A stretch of DNA of 49,379 nt from Dendronalium phyllosphericum CENA369 (GTDB lineage Bacteria; Cyanobacteriota; Cyanobacteriia; Cyanobacteriales; Nostocaceae), in the NCBI RefSeq assembly GCF_016056275.1, contig NZ_JAECZA010000315.1:1-49379 (forward strand), written 5' to 3'. Shown here piece after piece: positions 25,345-35,512 of the stretch. A program made the position numbers and the translations under genes. Position 1 is the stretch's first letter; every line of letters begins with the position of its first letter. A model generated the notes under the pieces. The model saw only the letters and a program-made list of their open reading frames with translations, did not search any database and was not told the origin of the DNA.

Positions 25345-28300
25345 TTACTTGTCCTCTAATATCAGTGTAGAATCGGCAGTACGTCCAAATTCTTCTGGTG
25401 CGTATTGCAGATGAACTTCCGCACCAGGCCAGAGGAATGTACCGGGAGTCACAGAACGAACTAAGTAATGCAGACTATAAACTCCTGGTTCAAGGCGGTC
25501 GGCGTAGGCGATAATGCGATCGCGGTAAATTGTTTTAAATCCCAGTTGCCAACTATCGGCTTTTGCTTGCAAGGCAGCTGTCGTAGTTTGGAAACTCGCG
25601 TCTACTGCTTCCAAGCCTGCTGGTAATGGATCTTTAATTACTAGATGTTGCACGGGGCGATCGGCGATAATTTCTAAACCAATATCAAATACTTGTCCTG
25701 ATGCTAAAGTCAATGGTTTATCAAAAGCGTAAAGACCAGTTTTTTGCAAAACTTTCTCTTCATTAACTTTGCTAATTTCCCTTGTAACTCGTAAACCATT
25801 AAATCTACCCGGTTGATTTCCCTGCAAGCGATAATTATAGGCAGCTAAATAATGCAGAGTTCCCTTCCCAGATTTTTGCAGCGTTAAATCGTGACGGCCG
25901 CGGGGTAATTTATTCATTGGCACGTTCACATTTAAACTGGGATTTTGGTAGCCATTAAAACGATTTTCTGCCAATTTTTTACCAGCTAGTTGCACTGTGG
26001 CCACAAAATTCGATGGTGTAGGTTGTAGTTGACTGTATTCGACCAAAGCTGTTAGTGCTTGGGCATTGTTATAGTTAGTTTGCCATGTACCATTTCGCCG
26101 CAGTGCCAAAAGACTTTGGAATAATTTATCTACTACTTCTGGTTTACTTTGTTTGGCAATAAATAACCGTAAAGCTTGCGCTTGTGCTGTAGTAGATGAA
26201 CTCATCCATCCCCAACTGTCGGGTAAACTTACAACAGCTGTGCGACCAGTTTCATAGATATTTTTTTGTAACTGGTTCAACATTTGTTGTGATTTATCTT
26301 GCCATTCTGGGAATTGAGATAAATATCGCGCCAGTTTAATTTGAGTAACAAAATCAAAGTTGTTGCGCTGTTGATAAATATCTGTCAGGAAACTATTGCG
26401 TTTGTCTCCCAGTTCTGCTAAAGCCATCAATGTATTGAGTTGCAGTTGAGTTTTACACAATAATTGTTTGCAAAAGTCGTATTGTCCGGGATTGGCTAAA
26501 ACTTTCTGCAAATAGCCTTTCAAGCGAGACAGCATTCCAGAATCGACCAAACCAGGGAATACTTGACTAGTTTTGGCTAAAGATTCAGCAGTGTAAGCAG
26601 AAATCCAAGGATCGGATTTTTCTTGTCCTGGAAAAGCTGCAAAACCGCCATCTGCTACTTGGAGTTTTTGCAATTGTTCGATTGCTTGATTTACCTGTTG
26701 GCTAGGATTAAATTCTGCAAAGGTTTGACTATATTTTTGTGCCAAAATTTGCAAATTGCTAGCAATGATTAATTGACTCGCCGCAGGTTCGGTAAATGGT
26801 AAATCATCATCTTCTAAAACTTGTTTGGCTGGTGCTTTAATTTCTGGTATTAAGGTACTCGCTAGCTGAATATCTAAACCTCCCGCTTCTGGGAAGGTGT
26901 TTTTATCAACATTCAGAGGAATTTTCACCGACTTTTCAGTGACACCCGTTTCCACAACTTGTTCTGTAATTTCCAGCGGCTTAACTTCCAAAGGTACTTC
27001 AAAAGCATCTGCTGTATTATTTAATTGAGTGTTAAAGCGAACTTTGCCAACTCCTGCACTATCAGCCACCATCCCAAAGCGATAAGCATGAGTAGCTGAT
27101 TCAGCGTTGGTTTGCAATGAAGTAGTTGTGGGGTTCTTCTGGGCAAACTTCACCGTACCGCTAACTTCGCTATTAATTGTGAGACTTCCAGTATTTCCAG
27201 TGTTGTTGGTGACAGATAAACCGCCGAGGATGCGATCGCCCGGACGAACAAACTGTGGCAATATGGCGTTAGTTAGCAGTGGTTTAGTAGTAACAAACGT
27301 TGCATCGCCATTACCAAAACGCAGATTTCCATCGGTGGCGACAGCCATCACCCGCCATGTAGTTAAGTCATCTGGTAGTTTGAAGGTAATCTGGGCGTTA
27401 CCATTAGCATCAGTCAGAACTGAACCGTTGTAGTAAGCTAACGCTTGGAAATTTGTGCGGGCGCGAGTATTTGCTGCACCCCTGGAAAACCCACCACCGT
27501 AACCCCAACCTTTGGGTTTCGCTATATCTTGAGGTTGTAATATCACATCTGGGCGGTTATCGCTAAAACGGGTAGCTATTGGTTGTTCGGCGTAAACTGT
27601 ATCAACCAAATTTGGCGGACGATAGCCAGAAAGTTGCAATACCGCCTCATTTACCACCATAACTGTAAATTGTCCTTTGGTGGGATTACCGCGATCGTCT
27701 TTTAATTCCAGTTGTACAGTTTCCTCTGCACCAGGTTCGAGTGATGCTTGCACTGGCTTCACTTGCAGCTGTAAATATTTATCCGCCAAGTTGACTTTAA
27801 AAGGTGTAAAGCCAATGCGTACCAAGTTATCTAAACTTCCCGGTTCTACCTGATTTAAAGGTGCGCCTTGTCTGACTAACACAGCTTGCACTGCTGCATT
27901 AGGTAACATTTCCGGCGTAACTTGAAACTGAATTTGGGGCGCGCCTCCTTTGACTTTAGTAATCTGCTGATAAAGCGGTTTATCTTTAACCACAGCAAAG
28001 TACAATTCCGCATCTGGATAGGGAGATTGAATCAGTGCAGTGACAGTTTCACCCGGTTTAAATTCTTTTTTATCTAGTTTAACTTCTAGGATATCTTCTT
28101 CTCTCGAACCCCAAAATACCGGATTTTCTCCAGTTGCCCAAATTTGCAAATCTGTAGCGCTTGACTCATCTTTAGCATCGCTAAAGTTAGCGCGAATTCG
28201 GTAAGAACCTGATTCTGGTGGTGTAAGATTTACAGATTGCGGACTGCTAGTAGATTGAATTTCTGTTTGTACAACTGTCTTGTATTCAACTTGATTTTTC

Positions 28301-31080
28301 GGAGTCCGACTTCCTTCTACAACCTGCGTCACACTACTGTATTTTATCTGTTGTAATTCCAGACGTAGGCGTTGATTTTCTATTGGTTTTCCTGTCGGCT
28401 CAGTTACAATAACTTCAATTGGCAAAGCTTTTCCAGCATCAGCAATAAAATTACTTTTTAAACCAATCAAACGATTACTTGGTAAAGCTGTAAAAGTTTT
28501 GGAGTTTGCCACAGACAGATTAGACACATCTGCAACTTGTATATCCACTTGATAAATGGTGGGATATGGTAAATCTTTAGCTACCGTTATTGTTTGTTCG
28601 CTTTTACCATTAGCATCTAGCTGGGTATTAGTTTGCAACACGTCGCTAGGAATAGAAGGACTTTCCTCCGGCCAAAACCATTGTCTGCCAAAGGAGAATG
28701 CTTCCCAATTTTTAGGAATAAAATTTGTCTGCTGGCGAGTCACAAAATATTTTGCTTCTCCACCTTCCACAGGTGCACCAAAGAGATAGTTACTTGTAGC
28801 TTTTGCCTCAACTTTGTCATCTAAAAAGGCAAATTCTTTATCTAAATTGAGTTCGACTTTAAAATTGGGTGGTTTAAACTCGGCTACGCGAAATTCACCA
28901 GAAATCTCCTGCCCATTCTTTCCCTTACCTTGAATTTTATAATAGCCTAAACGCTGCGTAGTCTTGATTGGTACTTCCAAGGAAAACGTCCCAAACTCAT
29001 TTGTCGTTTGCGTACCTAAATCGGTTTTTTGCCCGTCAGGATCGACTAAAGTTAATTGATAAACAGCATTTTTATCTTGCTGAATATTGCCATTTTGTAA
29101 ATATTCAGTGAAACCAGTAAACCAAGCTTTCTCCCCTGGTTGATACAACTGTCTATCCGAGAAAATTACTCCGCGTGATTCCGGCTTCCCGTCTTGCCAA
29201 CCTGCATCAATGCCGTAGCCATAAACACCACTATATTCTTCAGTTCTAGCAAATGCCCAATCTTGATTTTCACGGGCAATTACTAACAATTCTGGTGATT
29301 TGACAAAGCTTTTATTTCCAGCAAAACATTGCTTTAAGTTATCACTATTAATTCTTAAAGTTCCATTTTCATCAGTTTTATCTGATGCACAAGGTGAGGT
29401 TTCAGTTTGAGATTTTGCTTGTAATTTCGATGGATAAATTTCAACAGCAGCAGCTTTCACTGGCGAACCATCATTAAGATGATTGACGCGAATTAATCCC
29501 GAATCAGGAAACCACTGAGAAAATACACCTAAATTCGTCAATTGAACCAAGCCATAAGTCGTAGGTTCTTGCCACAGCGTTTTCCCATTATCCTGATATT
29601 TATTAGTGCGTGCCTGTACGCCATAAGCTAACATTCCTGTAGCTTTACCAAGTTTTTCTCGTAGAGGTACTGTGACATCAATTAACTGATTTTTCTTAGC
29701 CGATACCTTAAAGCTTTGCCACTTACTTGGTTGCGGTAATAAATCATTATCATTACCCTGGGGATAAGCAGAATTAAAATAAACTAAATCTGTTGGTTGT
29801 ACTACTTTATATGCAGCTTTGTATTTAGATTCTGGCAGATTTACAGTGCTGATATTTAGCTGTAAGTCTTTACCTGCGGGAAAAATATGCAAATCCGACG
29901 GTATCCAAATGTCCCCAGCTAAATCTCCAGTTTCATACTTCACTGTGACAGGCTTACCCAAAGTTTGTCCAAACTTATCTTTGAGATTTGCACCAATAGT
30001 AATTGTATAAGTCTTAGCTGGTTCTAGTGCATAAGGATTTATAGTAACAATTCTATCTTCATCGTTTACTTGGATAACTCGTGAAATATCTTTTGGTGCA
30101 GGATTAAGTTTAATATTTTCTCTAGCTGAATCTGCTACTAAAATATTATTAAATTCTAGCTGAGGACTGCCTTTGAGAAATCGTCCATAGGTTCCGTTGG
30201 AATCTGGCTGTCCATAAAAGTTAATTTTCTGAAATGCTAAGGGCGAATAAGTTGTTAATTTACTAACAATTTCCTTATCGGTAGGCAAATTACCGTAATT
30301 GGGTAGAACTCCAGCAGAAAACGTTAAGCGATAACGAGTTGCTTTTTCAAGGCTTTGCTGCGGAATGAGATGATAAATCCAATTGCGGGCTGAAGGGTCA
30401 AATTTTTCTAAAGGATCTTCACTGTCTTTTACTGGTTTTTCTTCTTTAGATAATTCAACTTGGAAACGTACACCTTTATTTTTACTTTCTGGAATTAACT
30501 GTAGATGTTCTTGTACGGAAGCTAAATTTAATTCCACATTTGAGGTAAATTGCAACTTTTGCTGTAAATCAATTGGTTCGACATCAGCCTTCTCAATTGG
30601 ATTAACTCCAGGTAAGTCAGTTAGCTTGATAGATTCAGTATTGAAAGTCCAAGCTAAATCTTTATCTAAACGATGATTTTTTAAGTCTGCTAAACCTGAT
30701 TTTAGAGTTACTTGAAATCTAGTAGCATTAGGCAGTGCTTTATTAGCTTGAAAGCCTACCATACGCGGCGTTAAAAAGCGAAATTCACCCGGTAAGGGAG
30801 GCCAAAGGGCAAATTTTTGTAATAGTTTTTGCTGTTCTGAACTGTCAAGACTTTCAACTGGGATTAAAGCCTCTTTAAATCGGATGCGAATTTGGTTAAG
30901 AGGTTTAGCATCGCCAATGGGACTAATTTGTTCAATCCAATCTGGTAGATTTGGTGGTGTGAGTGGGGAAACAACTGGTAGTTGTTCTTTCTGTGAAGAA
31001 ATTCCCAAAAAATTGCACCCTGCTATTCCTAATACAAGCGTTAGGGCAAGCAGAGATTGTATTAAAAATTTAATAATCAT
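25345..31080 (-). CDS. Alpha-2-macroglobulin-like lipoprotein lacking the thioester
   Basis: The 1911-residue protein starts with a lipoprotein signal (MIIKFLIQSLLALTLVLGIAGC, lipobox IAGC). It has a bacterial MG/MG-like N-terminus (IRIRFKEALIPVESL..., PNATRFQVTLKSGL), the central block ESRGVIFSDRQLYQPGEKAWFTG, then the A2M domain (FKLPDDLTTWRVMAVATDG) and a helical alpha-alpha toroid (VADGGFAAFPGQEKSDPWISAYTAESL). The usual CxEQ thioester is replaced by DDLPFTEPAAS. It therefore probably does not covalently trap proteases, and resembles the thioester-less type. Anchored to a membrane facing the periplasm, it may act as a physical trap or envelope scaffold. It converges with the kinase gene (18-bp gap). 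Confidence 0.9.
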   Translation of the reverse strand: MIIKFLIQSLLALTLVLGIAGCNFLGISSQKEQLPVVSPLTPPNLPDWIEQISPIGDAKPLNQIRIRFKEALIPVESLDSSEQQKLLQKFALWPPLPGEFRFLTPRMVGFQANKALPNATRFQVTLKSGLADLKNHRLDKDLAWTFNTESIKLTDLPGVNPIEKADVEPIDLQQKLQFTSNVELNLASVQEHLQLIPESKNKGVRFQVELSKEEKPVKDSEDPLEKFDPSARNWIYHLIPQQSLEKATRYRLTFSAGVLPNYGNLPTDKEIVSKLTTYSPLAFQKINFYGQPDSNGTYGRFLKGSPQLEFNNILVADSARENIKLNPAPKDISRVIQVNDEDRIVTINPYALEPAKTYTITIGANLKDKFGQTLGKPVTVKYETGDLAGDIWIPSDLHIFPAGKDLQLNISTVNLPESKYKAAYKVVQPTDLVYFNSAYPQGNDNDLLPQPSKWQSFKVSAKKNQLIDVTVPLREKLGKATGMLAYGVQARTNKYQDNGKTLWQEPTTYGLVQLTNLGVFSQWFPDSGLIRVNHLNDGSPVKAAAVEIYPSKLQAKSQTETSPCASDKTDENGTLRINSDNLKQCFAGNKSFVKSPELLVIARENQDWAFARTEEYSGVYGYGIDAGWQDGKPESRGVIFSDRQLYQPGEKAWFTGFTEYLQNGNIQQDKNAVYQLTLVDPDGQKTDLGTQTTNEFGTFSLEVPIKTTQRLGYYKIQGKGKNGQEISGEFRVAEFKPPNFKVELNLDKEFAFLDDKVEAKATSNYLFGAPVEGGEAKYFVTRQQTNFIPKNWEAFSFGRQWFWPEESPSIPSDVLQTNTQLDANGKSEQTITVAKDLPYPTIYQVDIQVADVSNLSVANSKTFTALPSNRLIGLKSNFIADAGKALPIEVIVTEPTGKPIENQRLRLELQQIKYSSVTQVVEGSRTPKNQVEYKTVVQTEIQSTSSPQSVNLTPPESGSYRIRANFSDAKDESSATDLQIWATGENPVFWGSREEDILEVKLDKKEFKPGETVTALIQSPYPDAELYFAVVKDKPLYQQITKVKGGAPQIQFQVTPEMLPNAAVQAVLVRQGAPLNQVEPGSLDNLVRIGFTPFKVNLADKYLQLQVKPVQASLEPGAEETVQLELKDDRGNPTKGQFTVMVVNEAVLQLSGYRPPNLVDTVYAEQPIATRFSDNRPDVILQPQDIAKPKGWGYGGGFSRGAANTRARTNFQALAYYNGSVLTDANGNAQITFKLPDDLTTWRVMAVATDGNLRFGNGDATFVTTKPLLTNAILPQFVRPGDRILGGLSVTNNTGNTGSLTINSEVSGTVKFAQKNPTTTSLQTNAESATHAYRFGMVADSAGVGKVRFNTQLNNTADAFEVPLEVKPLEITEQVVETGVTEKSVKIPLNVDKNTFPEAGGLDIQLASTLIPEIKAPAKQVLEDDDLPFTEPAASQLIIASNLQILAQKYSQTFAEFNPSQQVNQAIEQLQKLQVADGGFAAFPGQEKSDPWISAYTAESLAKTSQVFPGLVDSGMLSRLKGYLQKVLANPGQYDFCKQLLCKTQLQLNTLMALAELGDKRNSFLTDIYQQRNNFDFVTQIKLARYLSQFPEWQDKSQQMLNQLQKNIYETGRTAVVSLPDSWGWMSSSTTAQAQALRLFIAKQSKPEVVDKLFQSLLALRRNGTWQTNYNNAQALTALVEYSQLQPTPSNFVATVQLAGKKLAENRFNGYQNPSLNVNVPMNKLPRGRHDLTLQKSGKGTLHYLAAYNYRLQGNQPGRFNGLRVTREISKVNEEKVLQKTGLYAFDKPLTLASGQVFDIGLEIIADRPVQHLVIKDPLPAGLEAVDASFQTTTAALQAKADSWQLGFKTIYRDRIIAYADRLEPGVYSLHYLVRSVTPGTFLWPGAEVHLQYAPEEFGRTADSTLILEDK

Positions 31081-31602
31081 GTTTAGGTGAGAGAATATTT
31101 AAAAATATGGGAATACGCAAATTAACAGCTTATTAAAGAAGCAAATAATTTTATTTTTACCGAATTATTTAAGACGGCTATATTTTTATTCATATAGATA
31201 ACTATTCCAGCATAAATATTCCGAAAATAACTATAATTCTTAACAAATAACAGGTGTTTTTATTTAAAGAAATAATTTATCTAAATGTAGTCACTTTCAC
31301 CGATGAATGTCAATTTAGTAGAAGTTTTTGACGAAAAGCGCATAATATAGCTGGGGACTGGGTGAAAAGTCTTTTTGTGTCTAGGTTTGATCGTCTGTTG
31401 ATGTCCTAACACTACTGGCGACGGCTATATGTGGCTTGCAGTGAGAGTATCCAGAAAGACTAAAGGGGCTAGGAATGAGGAAATTCTCCTCTACCCCTCT
31501 GCCCCCTGCTCTGTTGCCCCAGTCACATGACAAACAACCGAGGAATTAGTTTATGCTGGAAGTATCAAAAGTTAAGAAATTTTAAATTCTGTTGCCATAC
31601 TC
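31081..31602. other. Divergent promoter region, A2M / pterin synthase
   Basis: About 520 bp with no recognised gene or repeat. It must hold both promoters. A pyrimidine-rich CCCCTCTGCCCCCTGC tract lies near 31494. Confidence 0.5.
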
Positions 31603-32475
31603 ATGCAATGTATTGTTAATCGCCGCGCTCAATTTTCGGCAAGCCACCGTTATTGGTTGCCAGAACTGAGTGAAGCCGAGAATATTGAGAAATTTGGTGC
31701 TTGCTCTAGATTTCCCGGACACGGGCATAATTATGTCTTATTTATTTCTCTAGCTGGAGAATTGAATGAATATGGCATGGTGCTGAACTTGTCAGACGTG
31801 AAACAGGTAATCAAGCGCGAAGTTACAAGCCAACTAGACTTTTCTTATCTCAACGATGTGTGGGCAGAATTTCAAGAAACTCTACCTACTACTGAGAATA
31901 TTGCACGGGTAATTTGGCAACGGTTAGTGCCTTATTTGCCTCTAGTCCGCGTGCAGTTGTTTGAACATCCTGAACTTTGGGCAGATTATACGGGAAACGC
32001 AATGGAAGCCTACCTCACCATCAGCACTCATTTTAGCGCCGCCCATCGGCTGGCTCATCCTAACCTCAGTAACGAAGAGAACACAGAGATTTACGGTAAA
32101 TGTGCCCGTCCTCACGGTCACGGACACAACTACCATCTAGAAGTCACTGTTAAAGGAGAAATCGAGCCGCGCACGGGGATGATTGTCGATTTAGGTGCTG
32201 TGAATCAGGCGATAGAAGATTATGTAGTAGAGCCATTCGATCACACCTTTTTAAACAAAGACATTCCTTACTTTGCCGAAGTCGTACCCACTGCTGAGAA
32301 TATCGCACTTTACATTAGTAATTTACTGCGATCGCCCATTCAAGAATTGGGAGCAAAGCTTTACAAAGTCAAACTGATCGAAAGTCCAAATAACTCCTGT
32401 GAAATTTACTGTACGGAGTCAGAAGCAAACTCACTCAATGGTACAGAGAGTCAGCCGATATTGGCACGGGTTTAG
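31603..32475 (+). CDS. Tandem 6-carboxytetrahydropterin/6-pyruvoyl-tetrahydropterin synthase
   Basis: The 290-residue protein consists of two synthase domains. The first (1-135) has the zinc histidines H15, H40 and H42 and C34, but its expected catalytic Asp-His pair reads D79-F80 (LDFSYLND). The second (about 138-275) is complete: FSAAHRL, YGKCARPHGHGHNYHL with Zn His and catalytic Cys, and FDHTFLN with Asp-His. The family converts dihydroneopterin triphosphate to carboxy- or pyruvoyl-tetrahydropterin for queuosine or pterin cofactors. Single-domain enzymes are about 120 residues. The product cannot be told from sequence alone. Confidence 0.87.
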   Translation: MQCIVNRRAQFSASHRYWLPELSEAENIEKFGACSRFPGHGHNYVLFISLAGELNEYGMVLNLSDVKQVIKREVTSQLDFSYLNDVWAEFQETLPTTENIARVIWQRLVPYLPLVRVQLFEHPELWADYTGNAMEAYLTISTHFSAAHRLAHPNLSNEENTEIYGKCARPHGHGHNYHLEVTVKGEIEPRTGMIVDLGAVNQAIEDYVVEPFDHTFLNKDIPYFAEVVPTAENIALYISNLLRSPIQELGAKLYKVKLIESPNNSCEIYCTESEANSLNGTESQPILARV

Positions 32476-32482
32476 ATAATAA

Positions 32483-32502
32483 GGGCGAACGGCCGTTCGC
32501 CC
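32483..32502. terminator. Perfect palindrome between converging genes
   Basis: GGGCGAACGGCCGTTCGCCC is a perfect 20-bp palindrome lying 7 bp after the pterin synthase stop and 10 bp before the pentapeptide gene stop. Its position suggests a two-way terminator, though no T-run follows. Confidence 0.6.
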
Positions 32503-32512
32503 CTACTACGAA

Positions 32513-33310
32513 TTACTTGAGGTTCGGCATAATCGTATCTTGAAGATTCGCACCGATGAGGTTAGCTCCCTTCAGGTTAGCGCCTCTGAGGTTAGCGCCT
32601 CTAAGATCGGCCCCGGCTAAATTTGCTTTGCTAAGGTTAGTCCAGCTCAAGTTAGCACCTCTCAAGTCAGCTTCACTGAGGTTAGCCCGTAACAAATATG
32701 CACTACTCAAGTGAGCTTGATTTAGATTGGCTTTATATAAGTCAGTTTTATAAAGGTAAGCTCCCATCAAATCTGCCCCGTAAAGCTTTGCTTCACTAAG
32801 GTCACTCCCAATCAAGTTAGCTGCAATCATGTTGGCAAAACAGAGGTTAGTCCGACAAAGCTTTGTTGTACCTAAATCGGCATCTCTCAAGTTAGCACCG
32901 CTTAAGTCAGTTCCAATCAAGTTAGCATCCGCGATGATAGCGCCTTTGAGATTTGCTTCACTCAAATCAGCTCCAATTAAATTGGCAGAACTGAGATTTG
33001 CTTGTGTAAGTGTAGCACCGCTTAAATTAGCAATACTCAAGTTAGCTGCGCTGAGATTGGCTTCAATTAAAATTGCTTTATAAAGGTTAGCACTACCGAG
33101 GTCAGCATCGCTGAGGTTGGCTCGCACGAGTAAAGCATTACTTAGATCCACTCTGCTCAAGTTTGCTCCTTGGAGGTTTGCACCTCTGAGGTTTTCACTT
33201 TGCAAATTTGCGCCACTCAGGTCTGCTTCAATCTGGGGATTTTTTTGTCTCCACTCAATCCATGTGACTGCACCAGCTTTCAGTAAAGCCAGATGCTCTC
33301 GATTTGCCAT
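32513..33310 (-). CDS. Pentapeptide repeat protein
   Basis: The 265-residue protein is almost wholly made of A(D/N)LXX pentapeptides (e.g. ADLSGANLQSENLRGANLQ) from about residue 28 to the C-terminus. These form a right-handed quadrilateral beta-helix. A short non-repeat head (MANREHLALLKAGAVTWIEW) precedes the helix; that head recurs in many cyanobacterial pentapeptide proteins, from memory. Function is unknown. It lies 10 bp downstream of ccmP in the same direction, so they may share a transcript. Confidence 0.92.
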   Translation of the reverse strand: MANREHLALLKAGAVTWIEWRQKNPQIEADLSGANLQSENLRGANLQGANLSRVDLSNALLVRANLSDADLGSANLYKAILIEANLSAANLSIANLSGATLTQANLSSANLIGADLSEANLKGAIIADANLIGTDLSGANLRDADLGTTKLCRTNLCFANMIAANLIGSDLSEAKLYGADLMGAYLYKTDLYKANLNQAHLSSAYLLRANLSEADLRGANLSWTNLSKANLAGADLRGANLRGANLKGANLIGANLQDTIMPNLK

Positions 33311-33320
33311 TTTTTCTCCT

Positions 33321-33959
33321 TTATTCGTTGCGCCCTTGGGAATTTACCCGACCTGCGACACTTTCAATCGCCGTTAATGCTCCCGCCGCACCAGCCAGAA
33401 TATCGCGTTCTTGTCCGCCTAAGTACAGCCGTCCAAAGCTACCTACAGCTTGCACTTCCAGGATGTTAATCGCTGCTGCTTTCTCGGCTTCATTGGCAGC
33501 CAAAGCAGCGTAAGCAGCAGGCTCAACTTCTAATACATACAGCGTTTGCCCTGCTAATAATAGCTGTCCGCGTCGAGTGCGATTGATAAGTTGTGTTTGG
33601 TAAGCATCAATATTGCGGATAATTTGGGTAGAAACAACACGCGGCTTCAGACATTCCTCTTTTCGGACTCCTAATGTTGCCAAAATCGCTTGACCAGCAG
33701 CTCGTGTTTCTCCTTGAGAGGCAGAATGAACTTCTAATAGACCGTACAGGCGTTCGACTACCTGCACACCCGGACGCACAGAGGCAGCTTTGAGCGCAAC
33801 ATCAGTAATGCGATTAATTTCGATACCAGGAGAGATTTCAATCCACAGCGATGTATCTCCTGGTAATGGCAAGAAACCTTGGGCTACTGTTCCTATATAT
33901 GCTGCGTGTTGAGGTTGCAGGCTGTCGAGAAATACGAAACTGCGTAGTTCTATTCCCAA
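33321..33959 (-). CDS. ccmP: Carboxysome shell protein CcmP (tandem BMC)
   Basis: The 212-residue protein matches the length of CcmP (about 213). It contains two bacterial-microcompartment repeats: 1-105 ([25 protein letters not shown]) and 106-205, ending with [20 protein letters not shown]. CcmP trimers stack to form a gated pore in the beta-carboxysome shell that lets larger metabolites pass. Unlike ccmKLMNO, it is usually encoded alone, as here. It lies just upstream of the pentapeptide gene. Confidence 0.9.
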   Translation of the reverse strand: MGIELRSFVFLDSLQPQHAAYIGTVAQGFLPLPGDTSLWIEISPGIEINRITDVALKAASVRPGVQVVERLYGLLEVHSASQGETRAAGQAILATLGVRKEECLKPRVVSTQIIRNIDAYQTQLINRTRRGQLLLAGQTLYVLEVEPAAYAALAANEAEKAAAINILEVQAVGSFGRLYLGGQERDILAGAAGALTAIESVAGRVNSQGRNE

Positions 33960-34271
33960 AGTTTAGCTCTCCAGTCATGAAGGTAGAAGTTATCTATTGC
34001 AATATATGAGTTTACCCTTAAACTACCATAAGGCTAGACACTAAAATTTAGGGGTTAGGGCTGAGGTGCTGCGATCGCTTGCTTCAATGTTTTCAGCTAA
34101 ATTACCCCTTACAGGAATTTTCAGATTTATAGACTACGCCACTTGTTCTCAGTCGGGAAACCCCTATCCTTGTGTTAAAAAAGACGCTGTGCGAAGCTGG
34201 ACTTACCGCACAGCGCTAGCTCGTTAGTAGTCAGCAGTTGAGAACTACTGACTGCTGAATAATAGTATTTC
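33960..34271. other. Intergenic region, ccmP / FKBP
   Basis: The ccmP promoter should be in the right part. A rho-independent terminator for the FKBP gene lies at 34177-34215. A second inverted repeat (TCAGCAGT / ACTGCTGA) sits near 34229-34260. No gene. Confidence 0.6.
34177..34215 (-). terminator. Rho-independent terminator of the FKBP gene
   Basis: On the minus strand CGCTGTGCG pairs with CGCACAGCG around a 13-nt loop, followed by a T-run at 34182-34177. It lies 57 bp past the FKBP stop. Confidence 0.85.
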
Positions 34272-34790
34272 TTACTTAACTCCTAGCAATTCCACATCGA
34301 AAATCAGGGTGGCATTGGGTGGAATCACGCCGCCAGCACCACGTGCACCGTAACCTAATTCTGGGGGAATGATTAACTCACGACGACCGCCTACTTTCAT
34401 AGTGCTGAGTCCTTCATCCCAACCTTTAATAACTTGTCCGACACCGATTTTAAAGTCAAAGGGACGGTTGCGATCGCGCGAACTATCAAACTTTGTACCA
34501 TCTTCCAAAGTGCCAGTGTAGTGAACAGTCACCGTTTGTCCGGTTTTAGGAGTCGCCCCTGTTCCTTCTTGTATCTCTTTATATTTCAGTCCAGAGGAGG
34601 TAGTTACAACATCGGCATCAGACATAGGCTTGCTCGCAATCAAGATATTGTTTTCAGTAACATTAGTGGGTGCTGGTGTTGTTTGAGTCAAATTAGCAGC
34701 GATGGCATCCTGTTTACTACCAACTTGTGCCAATACTAGAACTACAACACATACCAGCATGAACCCCACGCTAAGTAAAATCGTTTTCAA
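34272..34790 (-). CDS. FKBP-type peptidyl-prolyl isomerase, exported
   Basis: The 172-residue protein has an N-terminal signal/anchor (about 4-22, [19 protein letters not shown]) and an FKBP domain (about 65-172). Typical stretches are [34 protein letters not shown] and [24 protein letters not shown]. It isomerises X-Pro bonds in the periplasm or thylakoid lumen. The catalytic-pocket residues Y, D, W and the final aromatic strand are present. A strong terminator follows. Confidence 0.93.
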   Translation of the reverse strand: MKTILLSVGFMLVCVVVLVLAQVGSKQDAIAANLTQTTPAPTNVTENNILIASKPMSDADVVTTSSGLKYKEIQEGTGATPKTGQTVTVHYTGTLEDGTKFDSSRDRNRPFDFKIGVGQVIKGWDEGLSTMKVGGRRELIIPPELGYGARGAGGVIPPNATLIFDVELLGVK

Positions 34791-34868
34791 AATCAGTCCT
34801 CCCTACTGAGGTAATCTGAAAATAAGAATACCAACAGGACACATATAGTTTAAATCAGAAAAGACATC

Positions 34869-35249
34869 CTAACGCCAAAGCTTATTTTCTAAATCGCGTA
34901 CTTGACGCTCTAAACGGTCAATTCTGCCGCGCAGTTCATCCACCTCAGATTGACGAGCCACCCCCAAATCCTGCATCATATTTCGCATTTGCCTTTGCAT
35001 CTGAGCTTCCCAGTTTCCCTGCTCGGACTTTAACTGCTCGACAACATCATCCATCACTGCCTTAGCTTGATCGGGATTGAGCTTACCGTCTTTGACCAAT
35101 TCATCGCTGACTTGTCGCAGTTTTTCTGCCATCAAAGACGTTGTGCCAATGCCGAGCATCATTAACTGTTGTAACCAGTTGTTGCTGTCCATACTTCCTT
35201 CTTCTTCATTCATCAAACCAGCCAACCCTTGCTCTTGAATGTTTGCCAT
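34869..35249 (-). CDS. Phasin-like coiled-coil protein
   Basis: The helical protein (126 residues from ATG 35249) contains WLQQLMMLGIGTTSLMAEKLRQVSDELVKDGKLNPDQA and ends in a regular coiled-coil, SEVDELRGRIDRLERQVRDLENKLW. This is the pattern of cyanobacterial phasin-family proteins. A later start at 35192 (MDSNNW), with AAGGA just upstream, may be the true one. Its role is unclear: phasins coat polyhydroxyalkanoate granules, but no PHA gene is nearby. It lies 79 bp upstream of the FKBP gene, same direction. Confidence 0.75.
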   Translation of the reverse strand: MANIQEQGLAGLMNEEEGSMDSNNWLQQLMMLGIGTTSLMAEKLRQVSDELVKDGKLNPDQAKAVMDDVVEQLKSEQGNWEAQMQRQMRNMMQDLGVARQSEVDELRGRIDRLERQVRDLENKLWR

Positions 35250-35512
35250 CAAGCCACGCTGGAAGGGTAGTTATTCTAGCCTACAGCTCTATTTTGGCAA
35301 ATTGGCAAGCACAAAGATGAAAGAGCGTAGCGATCGGCAATTCAATAATTTTAAATTTGCTGTATCAGGTGCGATCGCACTTCTGGTTCTCAGAATTGAC
35401 CAATCAATTGTTTGCTGTTGTCTGAAATTAAGACTGTTAAGTTACTCAGCACGTGTAGTTCTCACCTTAACACTGTGTTAATTATTGTGACGTTAACAGG
35501 AGTATAGATACT

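Noticed and set aside
32829-33083. 84-residue ORF antisense to the pentapeptide gene
   Set aside because: It is the complementary reading of the pentapeptide repeat, a shadow of the real gene.
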